Below, one piece after another: positions 6,851 through 15,606 of a stretch of 33,390 nt of DNA (its first letter is position 1; each line of letters opens with the position of its first letter). Under the pieces are notes generated by a model. That model had not been told where the DNA came from. It worked only from the letters and a program-made list of their open reading frames with translations, and made no database searches. Location of the stretch: positions 1 to 33,390 of the forward strand of contig CAZIHW010000063.1 in assembly GCA_964539045.1 (NCBI GenBank), read 5' to 3'. The stretch is from UBA1227 sp964539045. Lineage in GTDB: Bacteria; Bacillota; Clostridia; Oscillospirales; Acutalibacteraceae. Made by a program: the position numbers and the translations under genes.

Positions 6851-7960
6851 TTAGTCTTCCCATGGGAATTTGTAGTCAAGGTTGAACTGGTCACGGACAG
6901 CATTGAATTCAAGCTGTACGGACTCTGAAATAGGAACGCCTGTTACCTTGCGCTCCTGATAGATTAACCACTCTTTTTCTCCGGCTGTGAAAATCTTCTC
7001 AGCGCCCGGAGCCTTCTTTGAAGCTCTGACAGAACGGAGTATATCGCCGGCCTTCTTTCTTGCTATCTCCTCTCCAAGGAAGTGGTTTGTATCTATGGCA
7101 ATGAAGAAGTGACCGAGTTTATAAGGTACTTTTTCTCCGTTTGGTCCTTTACCATCGAGATCTTTTCCGTAAACACCATCCTGGAGTATAGAAGAGAGGA
7201 GTTCTACTACCATAGCATAACCATAGCCCTTATATCCGCCGAGTGCTTCGCCGATTCCGCCGAGGGTGGTGAGAGCTGCAGAACCTTCTCTTATTTTCTT
7301 GAGGGCAACTCCGGAATCTCCGGTTACAGGATTTCCCTCGCTGTCTATAACAGTTCCCTCATGAACATCTTCACCGATTCTCGCATAGTATTCTATCTTT
7401 CCGTTTTGAGTGATTGAGGATGCACAGTCGATGAGGAAGTCAAATTCTTCATCTGTCGGAATTCCGATTGTAAGCGGATTTGTACCGAACATGCCCTCAA
7501 CACCAAATGTCGGAGCTACCGATGGACGTGCATTTGTTCCGGTGATTCCTATGCAGCCTTCTTTGCAGGCCATTGAGGGATAATATCCTGCTATACCGTA
7601 GTGGCATGAGTTACGAACAACAACCATACCCATACCGTATTTCTTGGCTTTTTCGATAGCCATCTTCATAGACTTGTAGCCTATAACCTGGCCCATACCA
7701 TGATGGCCGTCTACAACTGCGGTTGTTTCTGTCTCCTTGAGGATCTCGAAGTTGGTTTTTGGAAATTGGATACCATCATTTATTCTGTCAATGTAAACAG
7801 GCTTAAATCTGTTTACACCGTGTGAATTGATACCCCTTTTGTCAGATTCTACAAGCACATCCGCAACTATAGCTGCTTCTTCTCTCGGCACACCTATAGC
7901 AGTGAAAGCATCTGTCATAAAGTTGGTAAGCGTACCGAAATCAAGATTATTTTTGTCCAT
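6851..7960 (-). CDS. Malate/L-lactate dehydrogenase family (Ldh_2) oxidoreductase, probably malate dehydrogenase
   Basis: The 369-residue protein belongs to the AllD/YlbC/ComC-type NAD(P)-dependent 2-hydroxyacid dehydrogenases, which are unrelated to classical Rossmann-fold malate dehydrogenase. Recognisable segments are SDKRGINSHGVNR, VDGHHGMGQVIG, RNSCHYGIAGYY, FGTNPLTIGIPT and GGYKGYGYAMVVELLS. The family includes malate, sulfolactate and ureidoglycolate dehydrogenases. Malate is favoured here because a malic enzyme gene follows after 31 bases. GGAGG lies 7 bases before the ATG. Upstream, after glpK, sits a 61-base gap holding a perfect 14-bp palindrome and a direct repeat that could regulate this pair separately from glpK. 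Confidence 0.88.
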   Translation of the reverse strand: MDKNNLDFGTLTNFMTDAFTAIGVPREEAAIVADVLVESDKRGINSHGVNRFKPVYIDRINDGIQFPKTNFEILKETETTAVVDGHHGMGQVIGYKSMKMAIEKAKKYGMGMVVVRNSCHYGIAGYYPSMACKEGCIGITGTNARPSVAPTFGVEGMFGTNPLTIGIPTDEEFDFLIDCASSITQNGKIEYYARIGEDVHEGTVIDSEGNPVTGDSGVALKKIREGSAALTTLGGIGEALGGYKGYGYAMVVELLSSILQDGVYGKDLDGKGPNGEKVPYKLGHFFIAIDTNHFLGEEIARKKAGDILRSVRASKKAPGAEKIFTAGEKEWLIYQERKVTGVPISESVQLEFNAVRDQFNLDYKFPWED

Positions 7961-7988
7961 TTTAATACCTCCGTATTTGAATATGATA

Positions 7989-8016
7989 TCACTTATAAGT
8001 GACAGCTTATAAGTGA
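7989..8016. repeat. 14-bp palindrome and 11-bp direct repeat between glpK and malate dehydrogenase
   Basis: TCACTTATAAGTGA (7989-8002) is a perfect palindrome. Its right part, CTTATAAGTGA (7992-8002), is repeated at 8006-8016, a 14-bp offset. It lies between the glpK stop (8022-8024) and the malate dehydrogenase ribosome binding site, the right place for an operator or an RNA processing site. No T-run follows, so it is not a terminator. Confidence 0.6.
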
Positions 8017-8021
8017 AAGTG

Positions 8022-9548
8022 TCAGTCGTGATCTACCCAGGACATTGCGCGGGTAACGGCCTTTTTCCAGCCCTTGTACATCTCTGCTCTTGTGTCTTCA
8101 TCCATCTCAGGATTAAACACTTTTGCTACTTTTCTGTTTTCCTCAATCTCATCGGTATCTTTCCATACACCTACTGCGAGACCGGCGAGGTAAGCGGCAC
8201 CGAGAGCTGTAGTTTCAACAACCTTTGGTCTGTTTACTTCGCAATTCAAGAAATCAGATTGAATTTGCATCATAATATTGCTTACAGATGCACCGCCGTC
8301 TACGCGGAGAGAAGCTATATCTATACCTGAGTCATCTTTCATTGCTGTTATAAGATCAACTACCTGATAACAATTTGCTTCGAGTACCGCACGCGCGAAG
8401 TGTGCTCTGTTTGCACCTCGTGTAAGACCCACTATACAGCCCCTTGCGTACATATCCCAATAAGGTGCGCCGAGGCCTGTGAAAGCAGGGACAAGATATA
8501 TACCGTTTGTGTCAGGTACGGTCTCTGCAAGCTCGTCGCATCGCGGCGCACTATCTATAAGATGAAGTTCATCTCTGAGCCACTGAATGACACAACCTGC
8601 GTTGAAAGCCGATCCCTCTATAGCATAGGTTACCTGATCGCCTATAGACCAGGCAACACCCGATGTGAGCTGGTTCTTTGATCGTACTCTTTCTTTACCG
8701 GTGTTCATGAGAAGGAAACATCCGGTTCCGTAAGTACTCTTTGCCATACCCGGCTTAAAGCATGCCTGGCCGAATAATGCTGCAGGCTGGTCTCCTATAG
8801 CACCGCTTATCGGAGTTCCTTCGAGTCCTTCGAGACCCGGAATTCCGGGTGCAACCTTACCGTATATCATGCTCGACGGCAAAGGTTTCGGAAGAATGTT
8901 CATCGGTATGCCTATTTTTTCGCACAGGAACTCATCCCAGCAGAGCTTATCTACATCGAAGATCATTGTCCTGGATGCGTTGGAATAGTCCGTTATATGG
9001 ACGGCACTTTCAGGGTGTGAGGCACCTCCGGTAAGATTCCAGATAAGCCATGTTTCTACTGTTCCGAAAAGTAATTTTCCTTCGTTGGCCAAATCCATGG
9101 CACCCGGAACATTGTCAAGCAGCCATTTAATTTTAGTAGCTGAGAAGTAAGCGTCTATTACAAGACCTGTGTGTTCTCTTATATATTGTTCAAGTCCCTG
9201 GCTTTTTAAGTTTTCGCACATGGCAGCAGTTCTTCTGCATTGCCAAACCGGGGCATTGTGGATCGGAAGCCCGGTTGTTTTATCCCAGAGAATTGTCGTT
9301 TCACGTTGATTGGTCACACCTATACAAGCTATGTCATCCGCTGTTACAACACCCTCTGAAAGTATTGTAGAGATGGATTGGTACTCACTGAACAGAATAT
9401 CCATTGGGTTGTGTTCGACCCAACCTGCCTGTGGATAGATTTGCTCGAATTCCCTTTGCGACTTTGTAATTACATTGCCTTGCTTGTCAAATACAATGGC
9501 ACGGGAGCTGGTGGTTCCCTGATCAAGAGCCATTACATACTTTGCCAT
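8022..9548 (-). CDS. glpK: Glycerol kinase
   Basis: The 508-residue protein phosphorylates glycerol to glycerol 3-phosphate with ATP. Family hallmarks are the start MAKYVMALDQGTTSSRAIVF, the WVEHNP segment, GVTNQRETTILWD, ATKIKWLLDNVPGA, SKSTYGTGCF-like AKSTYGTGCFLLMNTG and DGGASVSNIMMQIQSD. Length is standard (about 500). GGAGG precedes the ATG. No glpF or glpD is in the window. It sits between nifJ and the malate pair on the minus strand, separated from nifJ by a hairpin at 9584-9609 whose T-run is weak, so partial read-through from nifJ is possible. Confidence 0.97.
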   Translation of the reverse strand: MAKYVMALDQGTTSSRAIVFDKQGNVITKSQREFEQIYPQAGWVEHNPMDILFSEYQSISTILSEGVVTADDIACIGVTNQRETTILWDKTTGLPIHNAPVWQCRRTAAMCENLKSQGLEQYIREHTGLVIDAYFSATKIKWLLDNVPGAMDLANEGKLLFGTVETWLIWNLTGGASHPESAVHITDYSNASRTMIFDVDKLCWDEFLCEKIGIPMNILPKPLPSSMIYGKVAPGIPGLEGLEGTPISGAIGDQPAALFGQACFKPGMAKSTYGTGCFLLMNTGKERVRSKNQLTSGVAWSIGDQVTYAIEGSAFNAGCVIQWLRDELHLIDSAPRCDELAETVPDTNGIYLVPAFTGLGAPYWDMYARGCIVGLTRGANRAHFARAVLEANCYQVVDLITAMKDDSGIDIASLRVDGGASVSNIMMQIQSDFLNCEVNRPKVVETTALGAAYLAGLAVGVWKDTDEIEENRKVAKVFNPEMDEDTRAEMYKGWKKAVTRAMSWVDHD

Positions 9549-9583
9549 AGATGAAAGCCTCCTCTATAGTTTTTTAATCGAAA

Positions 9584-9609
9584 GGGGCATCGGAAAACCT
9601 CGATGCCCC
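9584..9609 (-). terminator. Hairpin after nifJ, probable weak terminator
   Basis: GGGGCATCG (9584-9592) pairs with CGATGCCCC (9601-9609), a 9-bp stem with an 8-base loop, just after the nifJ stop on the minus strand. The following bases (TTTCGATT) are only partly T-rich, so termination may be incomplete and let some transcripts enter glpK. Confidence 0.6.
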
Positions 9610-9629
9610 ACTTGTCAGTATAATAACAT

Positions 9630-12600
9630 TTATTTCTGAGGGTTGTAAAGGTCGGAAAGTCTTAGAAGATGATCGTATTTATCTGATGCGGATTTTTCCG
9701 ATATCTCGAACAATCTCTCAGCTTTTTCAGGATATGAGCGCAAGAGAGATGCATAACGTACTTCTCCGAGAAGGAAGTCTTTATACTTCTTGTTCGGAGC
9801 TTTTGAATCCATTGTGAATGGGTTCTTTCCTTCAATAGCAAGTCTCGGGTCATATCTGAAAAGATGCCAATATCCGGTCTCAACAGCCAGCTTCTCTTCG
9901 GCAATGGATTTGCCCATACCTGCTTTAATACCATGGTTTATGCATGGTGCATAGGCAATTATTACTGAAGGTCCGTGGTAACTCTCGGCTTCTCTTATTG
10001 CTTTAAGCGTCTGATTGTAGTCTGCACCCATAGATACCTGTGCAACATATACATATCCGTAGCTCATAGCTATAGCAGCGAGATCCTTCTTCTTTACCTC
10101 TTTACCTGCAGCGGCGAATTTCGCAATAGCTCCCGTCGGTGTAGCCTTTGAAGCCTGACCGCCGGTATTTGAGTATACCTCTGTGTCAAATACAAGGATA
10201 TTTACATCCTCATTTTGTGCGATTACGTGGTCAAGACCGCCGAAGCCTATATCATAAGCCCATCCGTCGCCTCCGAAAATCCATTGGGATTTTTTGGAGA
10301 GATAATCAGAGTTCCTGATTATGAACCTTACATGTTTACGCATCTCTCGATTTGTATATGCATGATTCTTAAGGGCTTCAACAAGCTCCTTTGAAGCAAT
10401 GGCATTCTTGTCGCCGTCGTCATAGGTTTCAAGCCAAGCTTTTGCTTTTTCGGTTACGCCCTTGTTGTCTTCTGTCAGAAGAGCCTCAACCTTGTCTTTG
10501 AGTCTGGATCTTATCTGCATGTTTGCCAGAGCCATACCGTATCCGAATTCTGCATTGTCTTCAAACAGGGAGTTTGACCATGCAGGACCTTTGCCCTCGG
10601 TGTTTACGGTGTATGGCGTTGACGGAGCTGAGCAACCCCAGATTGATGAACATCCGGTAGCGTTTGCAACATACATTCTGTCACCGAAGAGCTGTGTTAC
10701 AAGCTTAGCATAAGGGGTTTCTCCGCAGCCTGCGCATGCACCTGAGAATTCAAGGAGTGGCTGACGGAACTGTGATCCCTTTACGGTTGTATCTTTAAAG
10801 TGCTTGATAACTTCTTTGTTTTCCGGAAGCAGTTTTCCGTATCTGAAGTACTTATGCTCATTCTTCTGTGTTTCGAGCGGCTTCATTACGAGTGCGGATT
10901 TTGCCGGATCTTTAGCTCCTGCCGGACATACATTTACACAAGAGGCGCAGCCGGTGCAATCGAATGCCGATACGGTGATACCGAATTTATATCCGTCCAT
11001 ACCTTTAAGATCGACAAGCTTCATGCCGCCGGGTGCCTGCTCAACATCTTCCTGAGTAAGAGCTACAGGACGAATTACCGCATGCGGGCATACATAAGCA
11101 CACTGATTACACTGAATACATTTGTCAGGTTGCCATTCGGGAACCTCCAGGGCTATACCGCGCTTTTCAAATGCAGATGTACCTGATGGGAATGTACCGT
11201 CAGGATTTTTAGCAAATACCGAAACGGGTATAGAGTCACCCTTTTGGAGATTCGACGGTACAAGAACATTCTTTACGAAATAGTTCAATGCTTTGTCGTC
11301 TGTATGAACGAGAACCTCCTTCGGTTCATCAACAGATTCAGCCCATGACTTTGGTACGGAAATTCTCTTTGCAGCATTGAATCCCTTTTCTATAGCTTCA
11401 TGGTTCTTCTTTACTATGTCGTCACCCTTCTTGGAGAAGGACTTTGTTGCGGCCTTTTTCATAAGGTCGAGAGCCATATCTGCCGGGATTATGCCGGAAA
11501 GGTTGAAGAATGCAGCCTGGAGAATAGTACTTACTTTGTTTCCGAGACCTACTTCTTTGGCTATCTTACTTGCGTTTATCGTATAGAGTTTTATATCGTT
11601 CTTCAATATGAAACGCTTCATTTTTGCAGGAAGATTCTTCTCAAGTTCCTTTAAAGTCTCCCATTGGCAGTTAAGAAGGAATGTTCCTCCTTTTCTTAAA
11701 TCCTGTACCATATCATAGCTGCTTACATATGCTTCGTTGTGGCAAGCTACGAAATCGGCACGGTTTATAAGATAAGCAGACTTTATGGGTCTTGGTCCGA
11801 ATCTCAAATGAGAAACAGTTATACCGCCGGATTTCTTTGAGTCATATGAGAAGTATCCCTGCGCGTACATATCGGTGTTATCGCCGATAATTTTTATTGA
11901 GTTTTTATTGGATCCTACGGTTCCGTCCGAGCCGAGTCCCCAGAATTTACACGATGTCGTACCTTTAGCAGTTGTATTATGTATACTGCATGGAGCGAGA
12001 GAAAGATTGGTAACGTCATCCTTTATACCGATGGTGAAACGCGTTTTTGAGTTCTTGGCAAACATGTTTCTGTAAACCGGAATTATATGGCTTGGGGTAG
12101 TGTCTTTAGATCCGAGTCCATAGCGTCCGCCGTATACAGGGACTTTTTCAAATTTAGTTCCCTTAAGAGCTGCTACAACATCAAGATACAGAGGTTCGCC
12201 TATGGAACCGGGTTCCTTTGTTCTGTCAAGAACGGTAATTTTCTTAACTGTTGTAGGAAGGGCATAAAGCAGATGCTTTTGAGAGAACGGTCTGTAAAGT
12301 CTTACTTTGATAAGTCCGACCTTTTCGCCCTTTGTTCTCAAATAGTCTATGGATTCTTCGATAGTACCGCAAACTGAACCCATGGCTATGATTACATGCT
12401 CGGCATCCTCATCACCGTAATAGTTGAAGAGCTTGTAGTTGGTGCCTATTCTCTTATTAACCTCGTTCATGTAATTCTCGGTTACATCGATAATGTTCTC
12501 ATAGTACTTGTTGGCTGCTTCCCTTGCCTGGAAGAATATATCAGGATTTTGCGCGGAACCGCGAAGTACGGGGTGCTCAGGATTCAGTGAGCGCTTTCTG

Positions 12601-13208
12601 AAATCGTCAACTGCGTCCCAGTTGAGCATTTCATCCAAATCTTTGTAATCCCATACTTTAATCTTCTGAATCTCGTGTGATGTTCTGAATCCGTCAAAGA
12701 AGTGAAGGAAAGGAACTCTTCCGTCAATAGCGGAGAGGTGTGCTACAGCACCTAAATCCATTACTTCCTGAACAGTTGAGGAGCAGAGCATAGCATATCC
12801 TGTCTGGCGGCAAGCATATATGTCTGAGTGATCGCCGAAAATATTCAGGGCGTGGCTCGCTACACAACGTGCGGAAACATGTATAACGCCCGGGAGCAAC
12901 TCTCCGGCCATCTTATACATGTTAGGGATCATGAGCAAAAGACCCTGGGAAGCTGTGTATGTAGTTGTAAGTGCACCGGCTGAAAGTGAGCCGTGAACCG
13001 CACCGGCAGCACCGCCTTCGGACTGCATTTCTGCAAGTTTTACGGTCTGTCCGAATAAGTTCTTGGTACCGGCAGCTGCCATTTCATCGGTTACTTCCGC
13101 CATAACTGATGAAGGCGTAATGGGATAGATAGCAGCAACTTCCGTGAACGCATAAGAAACATGCGCTGCGGCTGTGTTGCCGTCCATGGTTTTGGTTTTT
13201 CTGTCCAT
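9630..13208 (-). CDS. nifJ: Pyruvate:ferredoxin (flavodoxin) oxidoreductase, single-chain
   Basis: The single-chain 1192-residue enzyme oxidises pyruvate to acetyl-CoA and CO2, reducing ferredoxin. The order is typical: an N-terminal pyruvate-binding half (YPITPSSVMAE), transketolase-like and gamma domains, two [4Fe-4S] motifs (CIQCNQCAYVC from Cys697 and CTGCASCVNVC from Cys751), then the thiamine-diphosphate half (CAGCGETPYAKL, ATGCSSIWG, GDGWAYDIGFGG, and YSNTGGQASKATPTGA). The frame is open from 13262, but the ATG at 13206-13208 has GGAGG 7 bases upstream and starts at MDRKTKTMDGN, matching the family. It is the first gene of the minus-strand block running through glpK and the malate genes and links glycolysis to the ferredoxin pool that AOR would use. 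Confidence 0.97.
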   Translation of the reverse strand: MDRKTKTMDGNTAAAHVSYAFTEVAAIYPITPSSVMAEVTDEMAAAGTKNLFGQTVKLAEMQSEGGAAGAVHGSLSAGALTTTYTASQGLLLMIPNMYKMAGELLPGVIHVSARCVASHALNIFGDHSDIYACRQTGYAMLCSSTVQEVMDLGAVAHLSAIDGRVPFLHFFDGFRTSHEIQKIKVWDYKDLDEMLNWDAVDDFRKRSLNPEHPVLRGSAQNPDIFFQAREAANKYYENIIDVTENYMNEVNKRIGTNYKLFNYYGDEDAEHVIIAMGSVCGTIEESIDYLRTKGEKVGLIKVRLYRPFSQKHLLYALPTTVKKITVLDRTKEPGSIGEPLYLDVVAALKGTKFEKVPVYGGRYGLGSKDTTPSHIIPVYRNMFAKNSKTRFTIGIKDDVTNLSLAPCSIHNTTAKGTTSCKFWGLGSDGTVGSNKNSIKIIGDNTDMYAQGYFSYDSKKSGGITVSHLRFGPRPIKSAYLINRADFVACHNEAYVSSYDMVQDLRKGGTFLLNCQWETLKELEKNLPAKMKRFILKNDIKLYTINASKIAKEVGLGNKVSTILQAAFFNLSGIIPADMALDLMKKAATKSFSKKGDDIVKKNHEAIEKGFNAAKRISVPKSWAESVDEPKEVLVHTDDKALNYFVKNVLVPSNLQKGDSIPVSVFAKNPDGTFPSGTSAFEKRGIALEVPEWQPDKCIQCNQCAYVCPHAVIRPVALTQEDVEQAPGGMKLVDLKGMDGYKFGITVSAFDCTGCASCVNVCPAGAKDPAKSALVMKPLETQKNEHKYFRYGKLLPENKEVIKHFKDTTVKGSQFRQPLLEFSGACAGCGETPYAKLVTQLFGDRMYVANATGCSSIWGCSAPSTPYTVNTEGKGPAWSNSLFEDNAEFGYGMALANMQIRSRLKDKVEALLTEDNKGVTEKAKAWLETYDDGDKNAIASKELVEALKNHAYTNREMRKHVRFIIRNSDYLSKKSQWIFGGDGWAYDIGFGGLDHVIAQNEDVNILVFDTEVYSNTGGQASKATPTGAIAKFAAAGKEVKKKDLAAIAMSYGYVYVAQVSMGADYNQTLKAIREAESYHGPSVIIAYAPCINHGIKAGMGKSIAEEKLAVETGYWHLFRYDPRLAIEGKNPFTMDSKAPNKKYKDFLLGEVRYASLLRSYPEKAERLFEISEKSASDKYDHLLRLSDLYNPQK

Positions 13209-13407
13209 AGTTTTACCTCCGAGTTTTATATCCATATAGACTGAGTCATATTGTAAATTCATCTATAAACTAATATACGCGTCTAATACATTTATATAGT
13301 TAAATTATATTATAAAACATCATTAGAATAAATAAAAGGAAAAAGTACGAAATGGGAATGTCTATTTTTTGTCGAACATCGCGAGGATTTGTCTATAATA
13401 AAGCGGT

Positions 13408-13436
13408 TTGACAACGTGGCTAAGTGAATATATAAT
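13408..13436 (+). promoter_or_regulatory. Perfect-consensus promoter of the CorC-like gene
   Basis: TTGACA (13408-13413) and TATAAT (13431-13436) are both exact and separated by 17 bases, giving a leader of about 35 bases before the start at 13479. Such a perfect match predicts strong, factor-independent transcription. Confidence 0.85.
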
Positions 13437-13478
13437 TTAGTAAAAATATTTTTGCAATTTTTGGAAGGAGCGCGAATA

Positions 13479-14306
13479 ATGGACGACCCCGGTGCGGATA
13501 ATATTTTCAAAAAAATCACGAAGCTTGTAGGCAGGAAAAATGAAGTCACGGAAGAGTCAATACTGAACCTTGTTGACGAGGGCTCGGATAAAGGCATAAT
13601 TGAAGATGACCAGCGTGAGATAATAAACAACGTTTTTGAATTCAATGATTCCGTTGTTTCGGACATGATGACTCACAGAACCAATGTCTTGTGTATTGAA
13701 AAAAGTGAAAGCCTTACTGCACTTCGCGATATAGCTATCGAAGAGGGGTATTCCCGCATACCTGTTTATGAGAATGATGTGGATAACATGGTGGGAATAG
13801 CTTATATAAAAGACCTTTTAAGGTATGTAGATGTAAGCATACCGGAAGGCATGACGGTTTCCGATATTATGCGAACTCCACTTTTTGTTCCCGAGTCTAT
13901 GAATTGCATGGTTCTGTTCAAAAGAATGATAGAGAGCCACACGCAGATGGCTATAGTAGTCGATGAATACGGCGGAACTGCCGGTATAATAACGCTTGAG
14001 GATCTTATCGAATCTATACTTGGAAACATTCAGGATGAATTTGATGACGAGGAAGAAGAGATCCAAAAGATCAACGAAAATGTCTTTACGGTAGATGGTA
14101 TAACAGACATAGATGAGATTGAGGATTTACTTGATATTGAATTGCCCGAGGGAGACTATGATACCTTCGGTGGATTCATAATATCTTTGTTAGACTATAT
14201 ACCCGAGGATGGCTCGGTAGTCGAACTTGACTATGAGAATTTACATTTCAAAGCTTTTGATATAGAAGACAGAAGAATAGGCAAGGTATTGATAGAAAAA
14301 TCGTAA
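13479..14306 (+). CDS. CorC/HlyC-type protein: two CBS domains plus transporter-associated domain
   Basis: The 275-residue product has a short acidic leader, two CBS domains (roughly residues 55-110 and 118-175, with MTHRTNV and GTAGIITLEDLIESILG) and the C-terminal CorC_HlyC domain (about 190-270, FTVDGITDIDEIEDLL). The membrane DUF21 domain of larger relatives (CorB/YhdP/MpfA type) is absent, so the protein should be cytoplasmic like CorC. Family members are tied to magnesium/cobalt export or regulation, with CBS domains binding adenine nucleotides, but the exact role here is unproven. ATG 13479 has GGAAGGAG 8 bases upstream. It is followed 107 bases later by gap, which has its own promoter. 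Confidence 0.87.
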   Translation: MDDPGADNIFKKITKLVGRKNEVTEESILNLVDEGSDKGIIEDDQREIINNVFEFNDSVVSDMMTHRTNVLCIEKSESLTALRDIAIEEGYSRIPVYENDVDNMVGIAYIKDLLRYVDVSIPEGMTVSDIMRTPLFVPESMNCMVLFKRMIESHTQMAIVVDEYGGTAGIITLEDLIESILGNIQDEFDDEEEEIQKINENVFTVDGITDIDEIEDLLDIELPEGDYDTFGGFIISLLDYIPEDGSVVELDYENLHFKAFDIEDRRIGKVLIEKS

Positions 14307-14312
14307 AAAGTC

Positions 14313-14340
14313 TTGCATATTTCGCTATGTTGTATATAAT
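14313..14340 (+). promoter_or_regulatory. Promoter of gap
   Basis: TTGCAT (14313-14318) and TATAAT (14335-14340) are separated by 16 bases. It starts only a few bases after the corC-like stop, and transcription should begin within the hairpin that follows. Confidence 0.65.
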
Positions 14341-14376
14341 ATTTATAGATTGACAAAAAAATATCAATCTATAAAT
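14341..14376 (+). promoter_or_regulatory. Perfect 13-bp inverted repeat at the 5' end of the gap transcript
   Basis: ATTTATAGATTGA (14341-14353) and its exact complement TCAATCTATAAAT (14364-14376) flank a 10-base A-rich loop. It abuts the -10 box, so it is either a DNA operator overlapping the start site or a 5' stem-loop in the RNA. A terminator is unlikely because no T-run follows. The stem is AT-rich, favouring a protein-binding operator or a 5' stabiliser. Confidence 0.75.
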
Positions 14377-14413
14377 GCAAAATAAATATCTAATTTGTGG
14401 GAGGATATTGAAT

Positions 14414-15442
14414 ATGGTAAAAGTTGCTATTAACGGATTCGGACGTATAGGACGCTTGGCTTTCCGTCAGATGTTCGGTGCAGAAGGATACGAGGTCGTT
14501 GCAATAAACGATCTTACAGATCCTAAAATGCTTGCTCATCTTCTCAAGTATGATTCAGCTCAGGGCAGATATGCTCTCGCCGACAAGGTTGAAGCTAAAG
14601 AAGATGCTATCGTAGTTGACGGCAAGGAAATCAAGATATATAAAGAAGCAGATGCTAACAATCTCCCCTGGGGAAAGATTGGTGTAGACGTAGTTCTTGA
14701 ATGCACCGGTTTCTACACATCAAAAGAAAAGTCACAGGCACACATAAATGCCGGTGCGAAAAAGGTTGTTATCTCGGCTCCGGCAGGAAATGATCTTCCT
14801 ACAATCGTTTTCGGAGTAAACGAAAAGACACTTAAGAAGGAAGATAAAATCATTTCCGCTGCTTCCTGTACCACAAACTGTCTTGCTCCTATGGCTAAGG
14901 CTCTCAATGATTTTGCTCCTATAAAGAGCGGTATCATGACAACTGTTCATGCATATACAGGTGACCAGATGCTTCTCGACGGTCCTCACAGAAAGGGAGA
15001 CCTCAGAAGAGCCAGAGCAGCTGCTTGCTCTATCGTTCCTAACTCAACAGGCGCAGCTAAGGCTATCGGTCTTGTTATACCTGAACTTAACGGCAAACTC
15101 ATCGGTTCTGCTCAGAGAGTTCCCACACCGACAGGTTCTACAACAATTCTTGTTGCTGTTGTTGAAAAGGATAAGGTTTGCAAGGATTGTATCAACGCTG
15201 CCATGAAAGAAGCTTCTTCTGCATCTTTCGGATACACAGAGGAACCTCTCGTATCTTCCGATATCATAGGAATTACAGAGGGATCACTCTTTGATGCAAC
15301 TCAGACAATGGTAACAGAGATAGGTGACGGCCTTTGGCAGGTACAGGTTGTTGCATGGTACGACAACGAGAATTCATATACAAGCCAGATGGTTCGCACT
15401 ATCAAGTATTTTGCTGAGTTGGATGAAACCCTTGATGACTAA
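14414..15442 (+). CDS. gap: Glyceraldehyde-3-phosphate dehydrogenase (phosphorylating)
   Basis: The 342-residue enzyme shows the NAD-binding NGFGRIGRLAF at the start, the catalytic Cys152 in AASCTTNCLAP, the GDLRRARAAACSIVPNSTGAAKA substrate loop (about residue 197 on) and the conserved WYDNENSYTSQMVRT near the end. The extended frame from 14375 is rejected because GGGAGG lies 9 bases before ATG 14414, which gives the conserved MVKVAINGFGR start. The gene stands alone, with its own promoter, leader hairpin and strong terminator; no pgk or tpi follows. Codon bias is strong, as expected of a highly expressed glycolytic gene. Confidence 0.97.
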   Translation: MVKVAINGFGRIGRLAFRQMFGAEGYEVVAINDLTDPKMLAHLLKYDSAQGRYALADKVEAKEDAIVVDGKEIKIYKEADANNLPWGKIGVDVVLECTGFYTSKEKSQAHINAGAKKVVISAPAGNDLPTIVFGVNEKTLKKEDKIISAASCTTNCLAPMAKALNDFAPIKSGIMTTVHAYTGDQMLLDGPHRKGDLRRARAAACSIVPNSTGAAKAIGLVIPELNGKLIGSAQRVPTPTGSTTILVAVVEKDKVCKDCINAAMKEASSASFGYTEEPLVSSDIIGITEGSLFDATQTMVTEIGDGLWQVQVVAWYDNENSYTSQMVRTIKYFAELDETLDD

Positions 15443-15451
15443 AGATTATAT

Positions 15452-15485
15452 AAAATGCTCCCTGATTTCAGGGAGCATTTTGTTT
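15452..15485. terminator. Terminator of gap
   Basis: AAAATGCTCCCTG (15452-15464) pairs with CAGGGAGCATTTT (15469-15481) around ATTT, followed by GTTTT. Symmetric A and T flanks would also work for the minus-strand carboxypeptidase transcript. Confidence 0.92.
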
Positions 15486-15497
15486 TATACAGAATTG

Positions 15498-15606
15498 TTT
15501 CTGCAGTGTCGCTCATTATTTTCTGCAGTGCTGTTCATTACTTTTTGCAGTGTGTTCATTACTTTTTGCAGTGTTGTTTATCACTTTCTGCGGTGTTGTC
15601 CGTTAC
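15498..15606. repeat. Five degenerate tandem copies of a ~22-bp unit (TTTCTGCAGTG...)
   Basis: Units start near 15498, 15519, 15542, 15563 and 15585. Each carries T-rich bases, TGCAGTG (TGCGGTG in the last) and a TTCATTAC-like end. The last unit overlaps the stop codon and last codons of the carboxypeptidase gene on the minus strand; the others lie between it and the gap terminator. No spacers separate the units, so it is not CRISPR. Confidence 0.8.

Noticed and set aside
10800..11186. 128-residue plus-strand frame inside nifJ
   Set aside because: It is opposite the conserved iron-sulfur region of PFOR and has no start signals; shadow frame.
15498..15606. CRISPR-like array
   Set aside because: Units are abutting and diverged, with no unique spacers, and no cas gene is present.
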